From Paenibacillus amylolyticus (GTDB taxonomy: Bacteria; Bacillota; Bacilli; Paenibacillales; Paenibacillaceae): a stretch of 64,000 bases of DNA. Every line of letters begins with the position of its first letter. Within the stretch, counting starts at the first letter, position 1. The notes beneath the pieces were generated by a model, which saw only the letters and a program-made list of their open reading frames with translations, searched no databases and was not told the origin of the DNA. The DNA lies in the NCBI RefSeq assembly GCF_003719335.1, contig NZ_RIAS01000006.1, forward strand, positions 248,001 through 312,000, in the 5' to 3' direction. The position numbers were made by a program, and so were the translations under genes. This document shows, piece by piece, positions 17,227-25,884 of this stretch.

Positions 17227-18513
17227 ATGACTTCCACCAGAAGTGACTCTTCGGAAAACCAGCATTCAGGTTCCATTGTACAGATCATTCGCTCCATTCC
17301 CGGAGCTGCCCTGGAAGTATGGCGAGGTAAACAAGCCGCCTGGCACGCATCTGCAAGGCTTAGACATCCTTTGCGTGACCTGAATTGGAACGCAGATACG
17401 GCTGCTGCTCTGCAAGCTGAGGTAGAGAAGTTAATCCCTACAACAGGCAAGCCATCTCCTTCACGCAACAATCAGGAACGTGCACTGGTGTGTGAAGAGG
17501 ACTGCATCATTCTTGAAGAAATCAAAACCTTAACACAGCAGCAGAATCGCAGTAATGTGACTCGAACCGCTGCTTATCTGGAGTGCTACGAGCAGTATCC
17601 CGAGCTGCATTGGGCACTGCTGGCACATATGGTGTCCCGCAACGGCGGATATCATATGACCGACCTGCACAGTGACCTGATGCATAATCTGCAAAATCAG
17701 AAGGATCGTGAGCATATGTATCGCTTGCTGGAGCGGTGCAATGCCCTTATTTTTCAGGATGCCTATCCTCAGTTGCAGCTGTATATCCACAGCCGGCGGC
17801 TTGGACGAAGCTGCTTCCATCTGTTGTCTCATTTTCACGTATCAGCGTTTATGACGCCGTTCTGGGAGCGATTTTGGCTCGAACGTTGCAGTTCCATACT
17901 GAGTGTGGCCTTAATTATTAATGAGCAGAACTATATTGAGAGCCGTGTGGTGCAACATCCTTATTTTCAAAAAGAAGTCCTCTCCAAACCTGCTTTTCAT
18001 CTGCACAATCTGGCAGGACTGAACCACATCGTTTTCCCTCTTGCACAAGGAGGCGGTCTCGCCGGGCGGGTCATTGAGCATTTTGGCAAATTGAATGAAC
18101 GTATCCAGTTCGGCAAAGGGCTGTATGCCCTGTTATTTGGTGTAGAGCAAGTGCTTCAGCAAGTACTGGCCTTCGCGCGAACCGTACCTCATGGTGGCTC
18201 ACGAGCCGAATATTGGCCAGGCCTGTTTACCAAGCACCAGAAAGGGCCAGCAGACCATACCCTGTACACGGATGCTTTATTGAATGAGGAATGGCTGCCG
18301 GAAGGTCAGCGTTTATACTCTCCTGAGTTACTCGCCGTTTGGGAGGACGCACCCTATGAGCCGATTACAAGACATGACTGGCTGGAAACACGAGATTGCC
18401 TCGGATACCTCACTGCGCCACGCAGACCTTGGCTGTTTGAGATGAGTCACGAGCATCGGTATGGTATGTTAAAAACAGCACTCGCTCATGATGTACAGGT
18501 CATCACTCACTAA
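17227..18513 (+). CDS. DUF2515 family protein (YppC-like)
   Basis: Protein of 428 residues, function unknown, resembling Bacillus YppC. The conserved core is NVTRTAAYLECY, HWALLAHMVSRNGGYHMTDL and a Gln/Tyr-rich region, with no enzyme motif that I recognise. No clear signal peptide; it is likely cytoplasmic or membrane-associated, with one moderately hydrophobic stretch near VEQVLQQVLAFA. RBS AAAGGATG precedes the ATG at eight bases. It is monocistronic and convergent with the flippase gene. Confidence 0.8.
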   Translation: MTSTRSDSSENQHSGSIVQIIRSIPGAALEVWRGKQAAWHASARLRHPLRDLNWNADTAAALQAEVEKLIPTTGKPSPSRNNQERALVCEEDCIILEEIKTLTQQQNRSNVTRTAAYLECYEQYPELHWALLAHMVSRNGGYHMTDLHSDLMHNLQNQKDREHMYRLLERCNALIFQDAYPQLQLYIHSRRLGRSCFHLLSHFHVSAFMTPFWERFWLERCSSILSVALIINEQNYIESRVVQHPYFQKEVLSKPAFHLHNLAGLNHIVFPLAQGGGLAGRVIEHFGKLNERIQFGKGLYALLFGVEQVLQQVLAFARTVPHGGSRAEYWPGLFTKHQKGPADHTLYTDALLNEEWLPEGQRLYSPELLAVWEDAPYEPITRHDWLETRDCLGYLTAPRRPWLFEMSHEHRYGMLKTALAHDVQVITH

Positions 18514-18596
18514 TTGGAAGTAAAATTGCAGAATCAAGCCATGCCCCCTTGAAAGCCATTTCCACCTTAACGGAAGACTGCCCTTGGATAAAAAAC

Positions 18597-18636
18597 AAGC
18601 GTCGTCCGCTACAAAGAGCAGACGGCGCTTTATTTA
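18597..18636 (+). terminator. Terminator-like hairpin after the DUF2515 gene
   Basis: AAGCGTCGTCCGCT pairs with AGCAGACGGCGCTT over 14 positions with two G-U or mismatched pairs, followed by TTATTTAT. It lies 85 bp after the stop codon. Confidence 0.6.
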
Positions 18637-18771
18637 TGAGGGCTAAATCCCCATTATCCTATACTCATGCTGAAATCCATTCATGCGTGAACGCTACGCA
18701 GGCAAGTCGGGAGAATGTCCTTCACTCTAGCAACAAACGTAGAATATTCACGTTGTGAAATGGCATGGATG

Positions 18772-20400
18772 TTATCCCCGTTGTCCAGCGCCGCGTTGCA
18801 GACGCATAAGCGGACGGAGAATTTTTTGCAGAATTCGCGGGTAACTAGTTAGCTCGTCCTTACGCAACACACGAAGAACCACCATCAGCACGAGATATAC
18901 CACAACGACCAGCACACCCACGACCATACAGGTTAACAGGAAGGATACCCTTGCAGGCAAGAACGCACCAAAGATCTGGTTTCCACTCCAATTGGCCGCG
19001 AAGCCGACAGCTGCCGCGAGAAGCACCGTAATAATAAATCCAATCCAGCGATCTCCCATAATCGAGAAATCTACAATTTTACGCAGTACACGCAGATTCA
19101 GATATGTGATGACCAGGAAACATAGCGCTGTTGCAATGATGATTCCGTAAATACCGAAGATCGGCGCCAAGATAAGACTCGCAATCAGCTTCACGATAAT
19201 CCCTGCCGCTACACTAATCATCGTGATTCGTGGTTTCCCAACCCCGAGCAGCATGGAGTTCGTCGTCATCATTGTAATCTGGAAGATGGTACCGAACGTC
19301 AGCAATGCAATAATCGGCGTGCCGTCTGGAGTTGTGAACAGCAAACCGTTTACCGAATAAGCCGCCGCACACAGGGTAATCACAATCGGCATTCCCGTCA
19401 GAATGGAAATACGCAATGCCAGCGTCACCTGATTTTTCAGATGCAGCTCATCTTTGCGAGCAAAAGCCGCCGAAATGACAGGCACAAGGGACTGACTGAG
19501 CGCTATAGCGAGAATCGGCGGAATACCGGCTATACTCTGGGCTTTGGCACCAAGAATCGCTAGCACGCCTGTCGCTTCTTCCAGACCGATCCGTCCACTA
19601 AGCAGGGGAACGACGAGAGAAGAGTCGATAAAGTTGATAGCTGGGACAGCAAGTGAAGATAACACAATCGGAATTGAAAGTTTAAAAATATCGGTGTAAA
19701 TACCGCGCATCGGCAGCTGCTCTGCACGGTCATAATGCAGCTGAGCCGCACGATCACTTTTGCGGAGCTTCAATGTGAAGTACAGCATCACCGCAAATGC
19801 GCCGATACTGCCAAACACACCACCGAAGGATGCCCCGGCTGCAATCGTCTGATCATCATAATTCCATTGCAGCATCACATAAGCCACAATAATCGCTACG
19901 CCTACGCGCGCAAACTGCTCTACGATCTGCGAAATGCCGCCTGCGGTCATATTCCCGCGTCCCTGGAAATAACCACGCATCATCGCGATCGCCGGGAAGA
20001 GCAGCAGGGCCGGAGCAAGCGCCCGGATGGCACTCACGGATTCCGGTACTTTGGAAATATGGGTGGCATAGAATGGTGCTGCGAACCATAACAGAACAGA
20101 CATGACCACACCGGCCACGGCTGCAAAGATTAAGGCTGCACGGTATATCTGCTGCGCTTCCCCAGCGCGTCCGAGCGCGTAGCGTTCCGACACCATTTTA
20201 CTCAGCGTACTCGGTATGCCCGCCGTTGCGACAGTTAACAGCATTAAATACACCGTATTGGAAATCGTGAACGATGCGTTACCGATATCCCCGAGGATGT
20301 GCTCCAGCGGCACACGCTGCACCAGACCGAGTACCCTTGCAATCAATGCGGCAGCCGCCAATATGAGCGTACCTTTAATAAATGTTTCCTTCTTAGACAA
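18772..20400 (-). CDS. MurJ/SpoVB-type lipid-linked oligosaccharide flippase (YtgP-like)
   Basis: Polytopic membrane protein of 542 residues with about 14 spans, MOP superfamily. Relatives flip lipid II (MurJ/YtgP) or act in spore cortex formation (SpoVB). The N-terminus KKETFIKGTLILAAAALIAR and the RVLGLVQRVPL segment are characteristic. The TTG at 20400 is eight bases after AAGAAGGGG and gives the usual family start; a GTG at 20427 is possible. The downstream neighbour on the other strand is unrelated. Whether it is the main MurJ or a sporulation paralogue cannot be told here. Confidence 0.82.
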   Translation of the reverse strand: MSKKETFIKGTLILAAAALIARVLGLVQRVPLEHILGDIGNASFTISNTVYLMLLTVATAGIPSTLSKMVSERYALGRAGEAQQIYRAALIFAAVAGVVMSVLLWFAAPFYATHISKVPESVSAIRALAPALLLFPAIAMMRGYFQGRGNMTAGGISQIVEQFARVGVAIIVAYVMLQWNYDDQTIAAGASFGGVFGSIGAFAVMLYFTLKLRKSDRAAQLHYDRAEQLPMRGIYTDIFKLSIPIVLSSLAVPAINFIDSSLVVPLLSGRIGLEEATGVLAILGAKAQSIAGIPPILAIALSQSLVPVISAAFARKDELHLKNQVTLALRISILTGMPIVITLCAAAYSVNGLLFTTPDGTPIIALLTFGTIFQITMMTTNSMLLGVGKPRITMISVAAGIIVKLIASLILAPIFGIYGIIIATALCFLVITYLNLRVLRKIVDFSIMGDRWIGFIITVLLAAAVGFAANWSGNQIFGAFLPARVSFLLTCMVVGVLVVVVYLVLMVVLRVLRKDELTSYPRILQKILRPLMRLQRGAGQRG

Positions 20401-20464
20401 AACGAATTCCCCTTCTTTCCCCCACACCGGACCTCTCCGGCCCTAAGCTAGCTAACCCGACATT

Positions 20465-20956
20465 CTAGGCGAATCGAACCACCCAAATAATGAATAGAAC
20501 AATCATCACGAGTTGCAAAATAATTTTCATCACCGTGCTGGTAAACAGACCGACGACAGAGCCAAACCCAACTTTGGATGCTTTGGAAGGCGAGGAACCG
20601 CCGATCAGCTCTCCGATAAACGCACCGATGAATGGCCCCAGGACAAGTCCAAAAGCCGGAATCACAAACGGGCCAATGATTACACCGATGGTACTCAGCG
20701 TTGTCGATAGCTTGGAGCCGCCGAACTTTTTGACTCCCCAAGCACTCACCACATAATCCGCCACAAACAGTACCACCACGATCAGAATCTGAATAATCCA
20801 GAACCAGACCCCAAACGGATCAAAGCTGAAGAACCAGCCGTAGACCAGAAACGCGAAGAAAATCGCGATTGCACCCGGCAAGATCGGATACACCGTACCT
20901 GCCATACCTACTGCAAACAGCAGTACAATTAAAATCCAGCCAACGGTTGCCAGCAA
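20465..20956 (-). CDS. DUF456 domain membrane protein
   Basis: Membrane protein of 163 residues with four or five predicted spans and Gly-rich loops (GVIIGPFVIPAFGLVLGPFIGAF region, GELIGGSSPSKASKVGFGS). This is the DUF456 pattern; function unknown. It starts with TTG at 20956; the RBS GGGGGAG overlaps the stop codon of the HAD gene upstream, so translation is probably coupled. Confidence 0.85.
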   Translation of the reverse strand: MLATVGWILIVLLFAVGMAGTVYPILPGAIAIFFAFLVYGWFFSFDPFGVWFWIIQILIVVVLFVADYVVSAWGVKKFGGSKLSTTLSTIGVIIGPFVIPAFGLVLGPFIGAFIGELIGGSSPSKASKVGFGSVVGLFTSTVMKIILQLVMIVLFIIWVVRFA

Positions 20957-20959
20957 AGG

Positions 20960-21709
20960 TTACTCCCCCTTCAAAATATGTTCACGAATCAGATGTGCAA
21001 TGCCATCCTCATTATTACTTCCTATAACCAAATCCGCTGCTTCTTTTACCTGCTCCTGTGCATTACCCATTGCAACACCCAGACCGACGGCTTCAATGAC
21101 AGCCAGATCGTTCAGACTGTCGCCCACAGCAACCACTTCGGACATGTCGATGCCAAGCAATTGGCATACTTCAGCTACACCGGTAGCTTTGGAGACGTTC
21201 TCCGGGTTTACCTCAATGTTTACAGGGGAGGAATTGGTCATTTGCAGACCACCCATTTCCTGCAACTCCATCATAATCTGATGACGAATTTCATCATCCT
21301 CGGTGGTAAATCCAAATTTGAGCCATTCTAACCCTTCGATGTTATCCGTCCAGCGATCACGGTTATATAGCTCCTCCACGGAGTATGCCCAGTACCAGCT
21401 GTTATATTTCTCCCCGATCTCATACATCTTGCGGATTAACGCCGGGTCCATCAGATGACGCAGGTGAAGCTCATGTGGAGCTTTCCAGACTTCACTGCCG
21501 TTGACTGTAACCATTGGCGTTTCCAGTCCAAGCTGTACCGCATAGGGCATAGCGTGGTATACGGCTCTTCCTGTAGACAAGCACACATGCACCCCTCGAC
21601 GAATGGCGATCTGTATCCACTTGGCCGTCTCCTGTGTAATTTCATGATTATCATTCAGCAACGTGCCGTCCATATCCAGGGCCAGCAATTTATATTTCAG
21701 TTCACTCAT
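20960..21709 (-). CDS. Cof-type HAD-IIB family hydrolase
   Basis: Cytoplasmic haloacid-dehalogenase-type phosphatase of 249 residues. Motif I is DMDGTLL (nucleophile and acid Asp residues), motif II lies in LSTGR, and motif III/IV is GDSLNDLAVIE. The C2-type cap sits between them, typical of sugar-phosphate phosphatases, but the substrate is unknown. GAGGAGG precedes the ATG. It forms a two-gene unit with the DUF456 gene. Confidence 0.92.
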   Translation of the reverse strand: MSELKYKLLALDMDGTLLNDNHEITQETAKWIQIAIRRGVHVCLSTGRAVYHAMPYAVQLGLETPMVTVNGSEVWKAPHELHLRHLMDPALIRKMYEIGEKYNSWYWAYSVEELYNRDRWTDNIEGLEWLKFGFTTEDDEIRHQIMMELQEMGGLQMTNSSPVNIEVNPENVSKATGVAEVCQLLGIDMSEVVAVGDSLNDLAVIEAVGLGVAMGNAQEQVKEAADLVIGSNNEDGIAHLIREHILKGE

Positions 21710-21953
21710 GCTGTAGATCCTCCTCCAGTATTCTCTCTCCTATAAACCATCTTGCATCAATAATACTCCCACATCCACTTTTTCCAAGCTCTCTCTACTT
21801 AAACAACAAGATCGCCCGGTATCCGCGAAATCGCAGACGCCCCGGACGTCACAGCTAACGACATTTTACCACAGATCATGCATATGCAACAAAGTAACCT
21901 GTATTTGAATCTTTGAAGGTGCGCGGCCCATTTTTCTGAAAACACGGAACACC
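21710..21953. other. Intergenic stretch between the HAD gene and the mnt operon
   Basis: No gene or clear regulatory signal seen apart from the terminator at its end. It probably contains the promoter of the HAD-DUF456 unit. Confidence 0.4.
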
Positions 21954-21978
21954 AAAAACCGCCTGCTATGCAGACGGT
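21954..21978 (-). terminator. Terminator of the mntABCD operon
   Basis: ACCGCCTGC (21958-21966) pairs with GCAGACGGT (21970-21978) with one mismatch and a three-base loop; five As ahead become a U-run on the minus strand. Confidence 0.8.
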
Positions 21979-22002
21979 CATCTAAAATTTATGGATTTAT
22001 GT

Positions 22003-22875
22003 TCAACGTGCGGCATATTTACGGCGTACGTAACGAAGTACAATGCCATGTTTCGGTGACAGGAGTAACGCAAGTACAAACAGAATGCCAGCCACAGCCA
22101 CCATGCAACCTGCAATAGAAGCATCCATCGCGTATGCCATCAGGTAACCACCAACAGAGGAAGCTGCACCGATCAGTACAGCATACAAAATCATTTTACC
22201 AAGCTGATCCGTGAGCAGATAAGCCGCAGCTGCAGGTACAATCAGCATACCAACCACAAGAATGGAGCCTACACTTTCAAAAGAAGCAACGGACGTCATG
22301 GACACGAGTCCCATGAGCGCATAATGGAACAAAACCACCGGAATACCGCATGCAGCAGCCAGAGCCGGATCAAAAGCACACAATTTGAACTGTTTGTAGA
22401 ACAATCCGACAACAACGAGAATGATGAGTAACGTAATCCCCAGCATCCACACCGCTCTAGGCCCTACGTCCAACCCCCACAGCGTTAACGTATCCCATTG
22501 CACATAGGCAATTTCACCGAACAACACACAATCCAGATCCAAATCAATATGTTGTGCATTCAGACTGATCAGGATGACCCCCACAGCAAAGAGCGCCGTA
22601 AATACAATACCGATAGATGCATCCGAAGATAGTCCTCCCGCTTGAAGAGTCTGAATGAAAAACACCGTCAACAGCCCAAACACTGTTGCACCCAGCAGCA
22701 TCCACAGAGAGTCTCTGGAGCCGCTCCACAGAAAAGCAATCGCAATACCCGGCAGCACGGCGTGACTAATCGCGTCTCCGACCAGAGCCATACGGCGCAG
22801 AATCAGGAAGCAACCGAGAATGGCGCAAGCAGAGGAGACGAGTATTGCGGTTAGAATAATCCAAAATGTGGCCAT
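22003..22875 (-). CDS. mntD: Manganese ABC transporter permease MntD
   Basis: ABC-3 family permease of 290 residues with about eight spans, including LRRMALVGDAISHAVLPGIA, the coupling segment of this family. It pairs with MntC to form the membrane channel for Mn(II). It begins immediately after the mntC stop with no gap. Gene order SBP-ATPase-permease-permease equals the B. subtilis mntABCD order. Zinc transport is the alternative; the MntR-like box upstream favours manganese. Confidence 0.85.
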   Translation of the reverse strand: MATFWIILTAILVSSACAILGCFLILRRMALVGDAISHAVLPGIAIAFLWSGSRDSLWMLLGATVFGLLTVFFIQTLQAGGLSSDASIGIVFTALFAVGVILISLNAQHIDLDLDCVLFGEIAYVQWDTLTLWGLDVGPRAVWMLGITLLIILVVVGLFYKQFKLCAFDPALAAACGIPVVLFHYALMGLVSMTSVASFESVGSILVVGMLIVPAAAAYLLTDQLGKMILYAVLIGAASSVGGYLMAYAMDASIAGCMVAVAGILFVLALLLSPKHGIVLRYVRRKYAAR

Positions 22876-23835
22876 CTACATCTCCCCCTGCTTCTGTGTT
22901 TGAGGCTGTGCAGTATGCACCTGCAGCGTGCCTTGCTCTTCACGCATATAAGCTGCTTTCGCCTGAACGCTACGCAGCTTGCGGGCGAGCAGTCCACGTC
23001 TCGGCGCAAACAGGGCAGATCCAACAAACAGCACCGTAGCCGCAAGTACCGTTACAGGTCCAGTAGGCAAATTAGGAACAAATGTGCTGAAGAGTGTTCC
23101 TGCGGCACCGCTTACAGCGCCAAATAATCCAGCCAGCAGCACCATCAATGCGAGCGAATCGGTCCAGCACCTTGCCGCTGCCGCTGGGGTCACCAGCAGT
23201 GCCGCAACCAGCACCACGCCTACCGCCTGAATTCCGGCGACAACAGCTATAACCGTTAGCAACAGAATCAATTGCTCCAGCACCCCGACGGGCAACCCCA
23301 TGCCTCTTGCAAAACCCGGGTCAAAGCTCACGAGCTTGAATTCCTTGAACCAGACAAGGCATGCAATCAGTAATACAAAACATACCCCTCCCATCACATA
23401 CACATCGGTGAGCACCATCGATGCGGCTTGCCCGAACAGGTACTTGTCAAGGCCGCTTTGGCTTCCGCTAGCGCTGTGTTGAATACGTGTCAGCATCACG
23501 ACACCGATACCGAAAAATACCGTCAGAACAATGCCCATTGCCGCATCCTGCTTAATCCGTGAAAACCTGGTTATCCACGAAATACCGAAGGTCGCCACAA
23601 TTCCTGCAATGAGCGCTCCGAACAGGAACAATCCGATCGACTTGGTTTCCGTCAACATAAACGCGATACAGATTCCAGGCAACGCCGCATGTGCTAGTGT
23701 ATCGCCCATCAGACTTTGACGACGAAGAAAGGTGAATGAGCCGATAATGCCACTGCTGAATCCGAGCAGCAGACAACCGAGCAAAATCCAGCGTGTGTTC
23801 GGGTCTGACAATATAGATACAACCCCATTCCACAT
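22876..23835 (-). CDS. mntC: Manganese ABC transporter permease MntC
   Basis: Second ABC-3 permease, 319 residues, with the coupling segment LRRQSLMGDTLAHAALPGIC. A charged cytoplasmic C-terminal tail of about 35 residues (LRSVQAKAAY...QKQGEM) extends past the last span. It starts two bases after mntB ends, so translation is probably coupled. Confidence 0.85.
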   Translation of the reverse strand: MWNGVVSILSDPNTRWILLGCLLLGFSSGIIGSFTFLRRQSLMGDTLAHAALPGICIAFMLTETKSIGLFLFGALIAGIVATFGISWITRFSRIKQDAAMGIVLTVFFGIGVVMLTRIQHSASGSQSGLDKYLFGQAASMVLTDVYVMGGVCFVLLIACLVWFKEFKLVSFDPGFARGMGLPVGVLEQLILLLTVIAVVAGIQAVGVVLVAALLVTPAAAARCWTDSLALMVLLAGLFGAVSGAAGTLFSTFVPNLPTGPVTVLAATVLFVGSALFAPRRGLLARKLRSVQAKAAYMREEQGTLQVHTAQPQTQKQGEM

Positions 23836-23837
23836 AA

Positions 23838-24662
23838 CTACACCTGGCCTTTCTCCGCTCGGCTGCCGATCATCGCAATGCGGCCTCCGTAGGTTTCCTG
23901 TAATAAATCAGGTACGAATACTTCTCTTGTTGGCCCAGCGGCAACCAAACGTCCATTGAGTAGCAGTACATGATCGAAGTATTCCTCTACCGTTGCCAGG
24001 TCATGGTGAACAACAAGCACAGTCTTGCCCTGCTTTTTCAATTGCTCTAACAGCGAAATGATCGCTTTCTCTGTCGTGGCGTCCACTCCTGCAAAAGGCT
24101 CATCCATGAAATACAAGTCAGCATCCTGTACCAGTGCTCTGGCCAGAAATACGCGCTGCTGCTGTCCACCAGACAACTGGCTGATCTGCCGATACATGTA
24201 ATCCCCCATACCGACTTGCTCCAGGCAATGAGCCGCCAGGTCTTTTTCCTTTTTCCCCGGTCGTCGGAACCAGCCCAGATGTCCGTAGCGTCCCATCATG
24301 ACCACATCCAGCGCATGTGTCGGAAAGTCCCAATCTACAGACTCTCGCTGTGGCACATAACCGATACGCCGCCTTGTTTCACGATAAGATCGTCCAAAGA
24401 TCTCAATGTCACCGTGCATTTTCGGAACAAGCCCCAGAACCGCTTTGATCAACGTTGATTTGCCTGCACCGTTCGGTCCAAGAATGCCGATGAGCTGCCC
24501 TTCGGGTACATCAAAGGATACATTGCTGAGCACCGGCTTTTTGTGATAAGCCACGGCCAGATTCCTTACACGAAGAGGCGAAGAGACCGTTGCTTGTTCT
24601 TGTCCAAACTGATCGTTTTCTCTATTCACGACTGATTGTTTCATTGCATTAATATCATTCAT
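23838..24662 (-). CDS. mntB: Manganese ABC transporter ATP-binding protein MntB
   Basis: ATPase of 274 residues. Walker A is GPNGAGKST, the signature is LSGGQQQR, Walker B is LYFMDEPFAGVD, and the switch His is in VVHHDL. An N-terminal extension of about 28 residues (NDINAMKQSV...) precedes the ABC core, and the start could be internal. It powers Mn(II) uptake with MntC and MntD. Confidence 0.88.
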   Translation of the reverse strand: MNDINAMKQSVVNRENDQFGQEQATVSSPLRVRNLAVAYHKKPVLSNVSFDVPEGQLIGILGPNGAGKSTLIKAVLGLVPKMHGDIEIFGRSYRETRRRIGYVPQRESVDWDFPTHALDVVMMGRYGHLGWFRRPGKKEKDLAAHCLEQVGMGDYMYRQISQLSGGQQQRVFLARALVQDADLYFMDEPFAGVDATTEKAIISLLEQLKKQGKTVLVVHHDLATVEEYFDHVLLLNGRLVAAGPTREVFVPDLLQETYGGRIAMIGSRAEKGQV

Positions 24663-24690
24663 CTTAGCTCTCCTCTCTTCAGATGATTTA

Positions 24691-25647
24691 TTATTTCAAA
24701 GCCGCCGCTATCGTTTCCACATTGTGCCGTACCATTCCAATATAGGTGCCTTCTTCCGTCCCCTCGGCTCCCATCGCATCGGAGAACAGTTCACCGCCAA
24801 TGGCCACCGTATGCCCCTTCTCAGCCGCACCAGCTATGATGGCCTCCATCGCTTTCGCAGGTACACTCGATTCGATAAATACGGCTTTGATTTGATTTTC
24901 CACGAGAAAATCTCTTAGTTCACTTACATCTTTGGCGCCATATTCTGCTGCCGTACTGATGCCTTGAAGCCCCATCACTTTAATGCCATAGGCTTGACCA
25001 AAGTAACCAAATGCATCATGTGCTGTGACCAGCACTCGGCTTTCCTCAGGGATCTGCTCTATTTTCTCCCGCACTTCCGTATCCAGCGCTTCCAGCTTCT
25101 CCAGATATGCTGCTGCCTGCGTCTTATACTGTTCCGCATGATCCGGATCTGCTTCCACCAGCGTGTCACGCACAGCTTCGGTTGCATGCATCCAATGCTT
25201 GACGTTAAACCATACATGCGGATCATACTCTGTTCCGCCTGTTGCTTGACCGGAATGCAGTTCCTCTACCGGGATTTTTTCGGCAACTGCGGTAACCTGT
25301 TTGCTTTTAGACATTTTCTCCAGAATATTGGTCATTTTCCCTTCCAGATGAAGGCCGTTATAGAAGATGACCTTGGCTTGCTCCAGTTTGCGAATATCGC
25401 CTTGGGATGCCTTATACAGATGCGGGTCTACTCCTGGTCCCATCAACCCGGTAACCTCAACATATGCTCCGCCCACCTCTCGCGCTATATCCGCAATCAT
25501 GCCTGTTGTTGCCGTGACCTGCACTTTACCAGTGCCGTCTGCTCCCGAAGTACTCGAACAAGCTGAAAGTAAAATGATCAGAACAACTCCTATCAGCGTC
25601 ATGACTCCACGTTGAATACTCCTCATCTTCACCATTAACAAAATCAA
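24691..25647 (-). CDS. mntA: Manganese-binding lipoprotein MntA
   Basis: Cluster A-I metal-binding lipoprotein of about 318 residues. The lipobox is LLSAC. Metal ligands are expected in GVDPHLY, DPHVWF, the FIESSV glutamate and the GGELFSDAMG aspartate. There is no His-rich loop, which argues for manganese rather than zinc. First gene of mntABCD. The TTG at 25647 follows AAAGGGGA closely; an ATG four codons on (25635) is an alternative start. The MntR-like box at 25729-25748 implies repression when Mn is sufficient. Confidence 0.87.
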   Translation of the reverse strand: MILLMVKMRSIQRGVMTLIGVVLIILLSACSSTSGADGTGKVQVTATTGMIADIAREVGGAYVEVTGLMGPGVDPHLYKASQGDIRKLEQAKVIFYNGLHLEGKMTNILEKMSKSKQVTAVAEKIPVEELHSGQATGGTEYDPHVWFNVKHWMHATEAVRDTLVEADPDHAEQYKTQAAAYLEKLEALDTEVREKIEQIPEESRVLVTAHDAFGYFGQAYGIKVMGLQGISTAAEYGAKDVSELRDFLVENQIKAVFIESSVPAKAMEAIIAGAAEKGHTVAIGGELFSDAMGAEGTEEGTYIGMVRHNVETIAAALK

Positions 25648-25693
25648 TCTTCCCCTTTCCCTGTCCTAAAATATTTGTCCATAACTAATTAAG

Positions 25694-25709
25694 TTGTGCA
25701 ATGCACTAA
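25694..25709 (-). promoter_or_regulatory. Second palindrome upstream of mntA
   Basis: TTGTGCAATGCACTAA is a near-perfect inverted repeat (GTGCA-A-TGCAC) between the MntR-like box and mntA. Its half site TTGTGCAA recurs inside that box. Confidence 0.45.
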
Positions 25710-25728
25710 ATTTTAAACTCGTCTAATA

Positions 25729-25748
25729 ATGTTTCCCTTGTGCAAATT
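25729..25748 (-). promoter_or_regulatory. MntR-like operator
   Basis: On the minus strand the sequence AATTTGCACAAGGGAAACAT is very like the MntR boxes I recall for B. subtilis mntH and mntA (TTTGC, then AGGGAAAC). It lies about 80 bp ahead of mntA. Confidence 0.65.
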
Positions 25749-25757
25749 TTAGCCGAT

Positions 25758-25793
25758 GGAAAAACAAAAGGCAAGGGATATTTTCCCTTGCCT
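25758..25793 (-). terminator. Terminator of the first penicillin-binding protein gene
   Basis: AGGCAAGGG (25769-25777) and CCCTTGCCT (25785-25793) form a perfect 9 bp stem, followed on the minus strand by TTTTGTTTTT. Confidence 0.88.
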
Positions 25794-25884
25794 GTCCTAT
25801 TGCTTATGAAGTTCAATCTAAAGCAGTTTATCCAATACTTTGATGAGTATGCCGTTGTTTCCTCTTGTTTTATGCCCTGAATCA

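Noticed and set aside
22003-25647. Zinc transporter (znu/adc) for the ABC-3 cluster
   Set aside because: No His-rich loop in the binding protein, mntABCD gene order and an MntR-like rather than Zur-like operator; kept as an alternative only.
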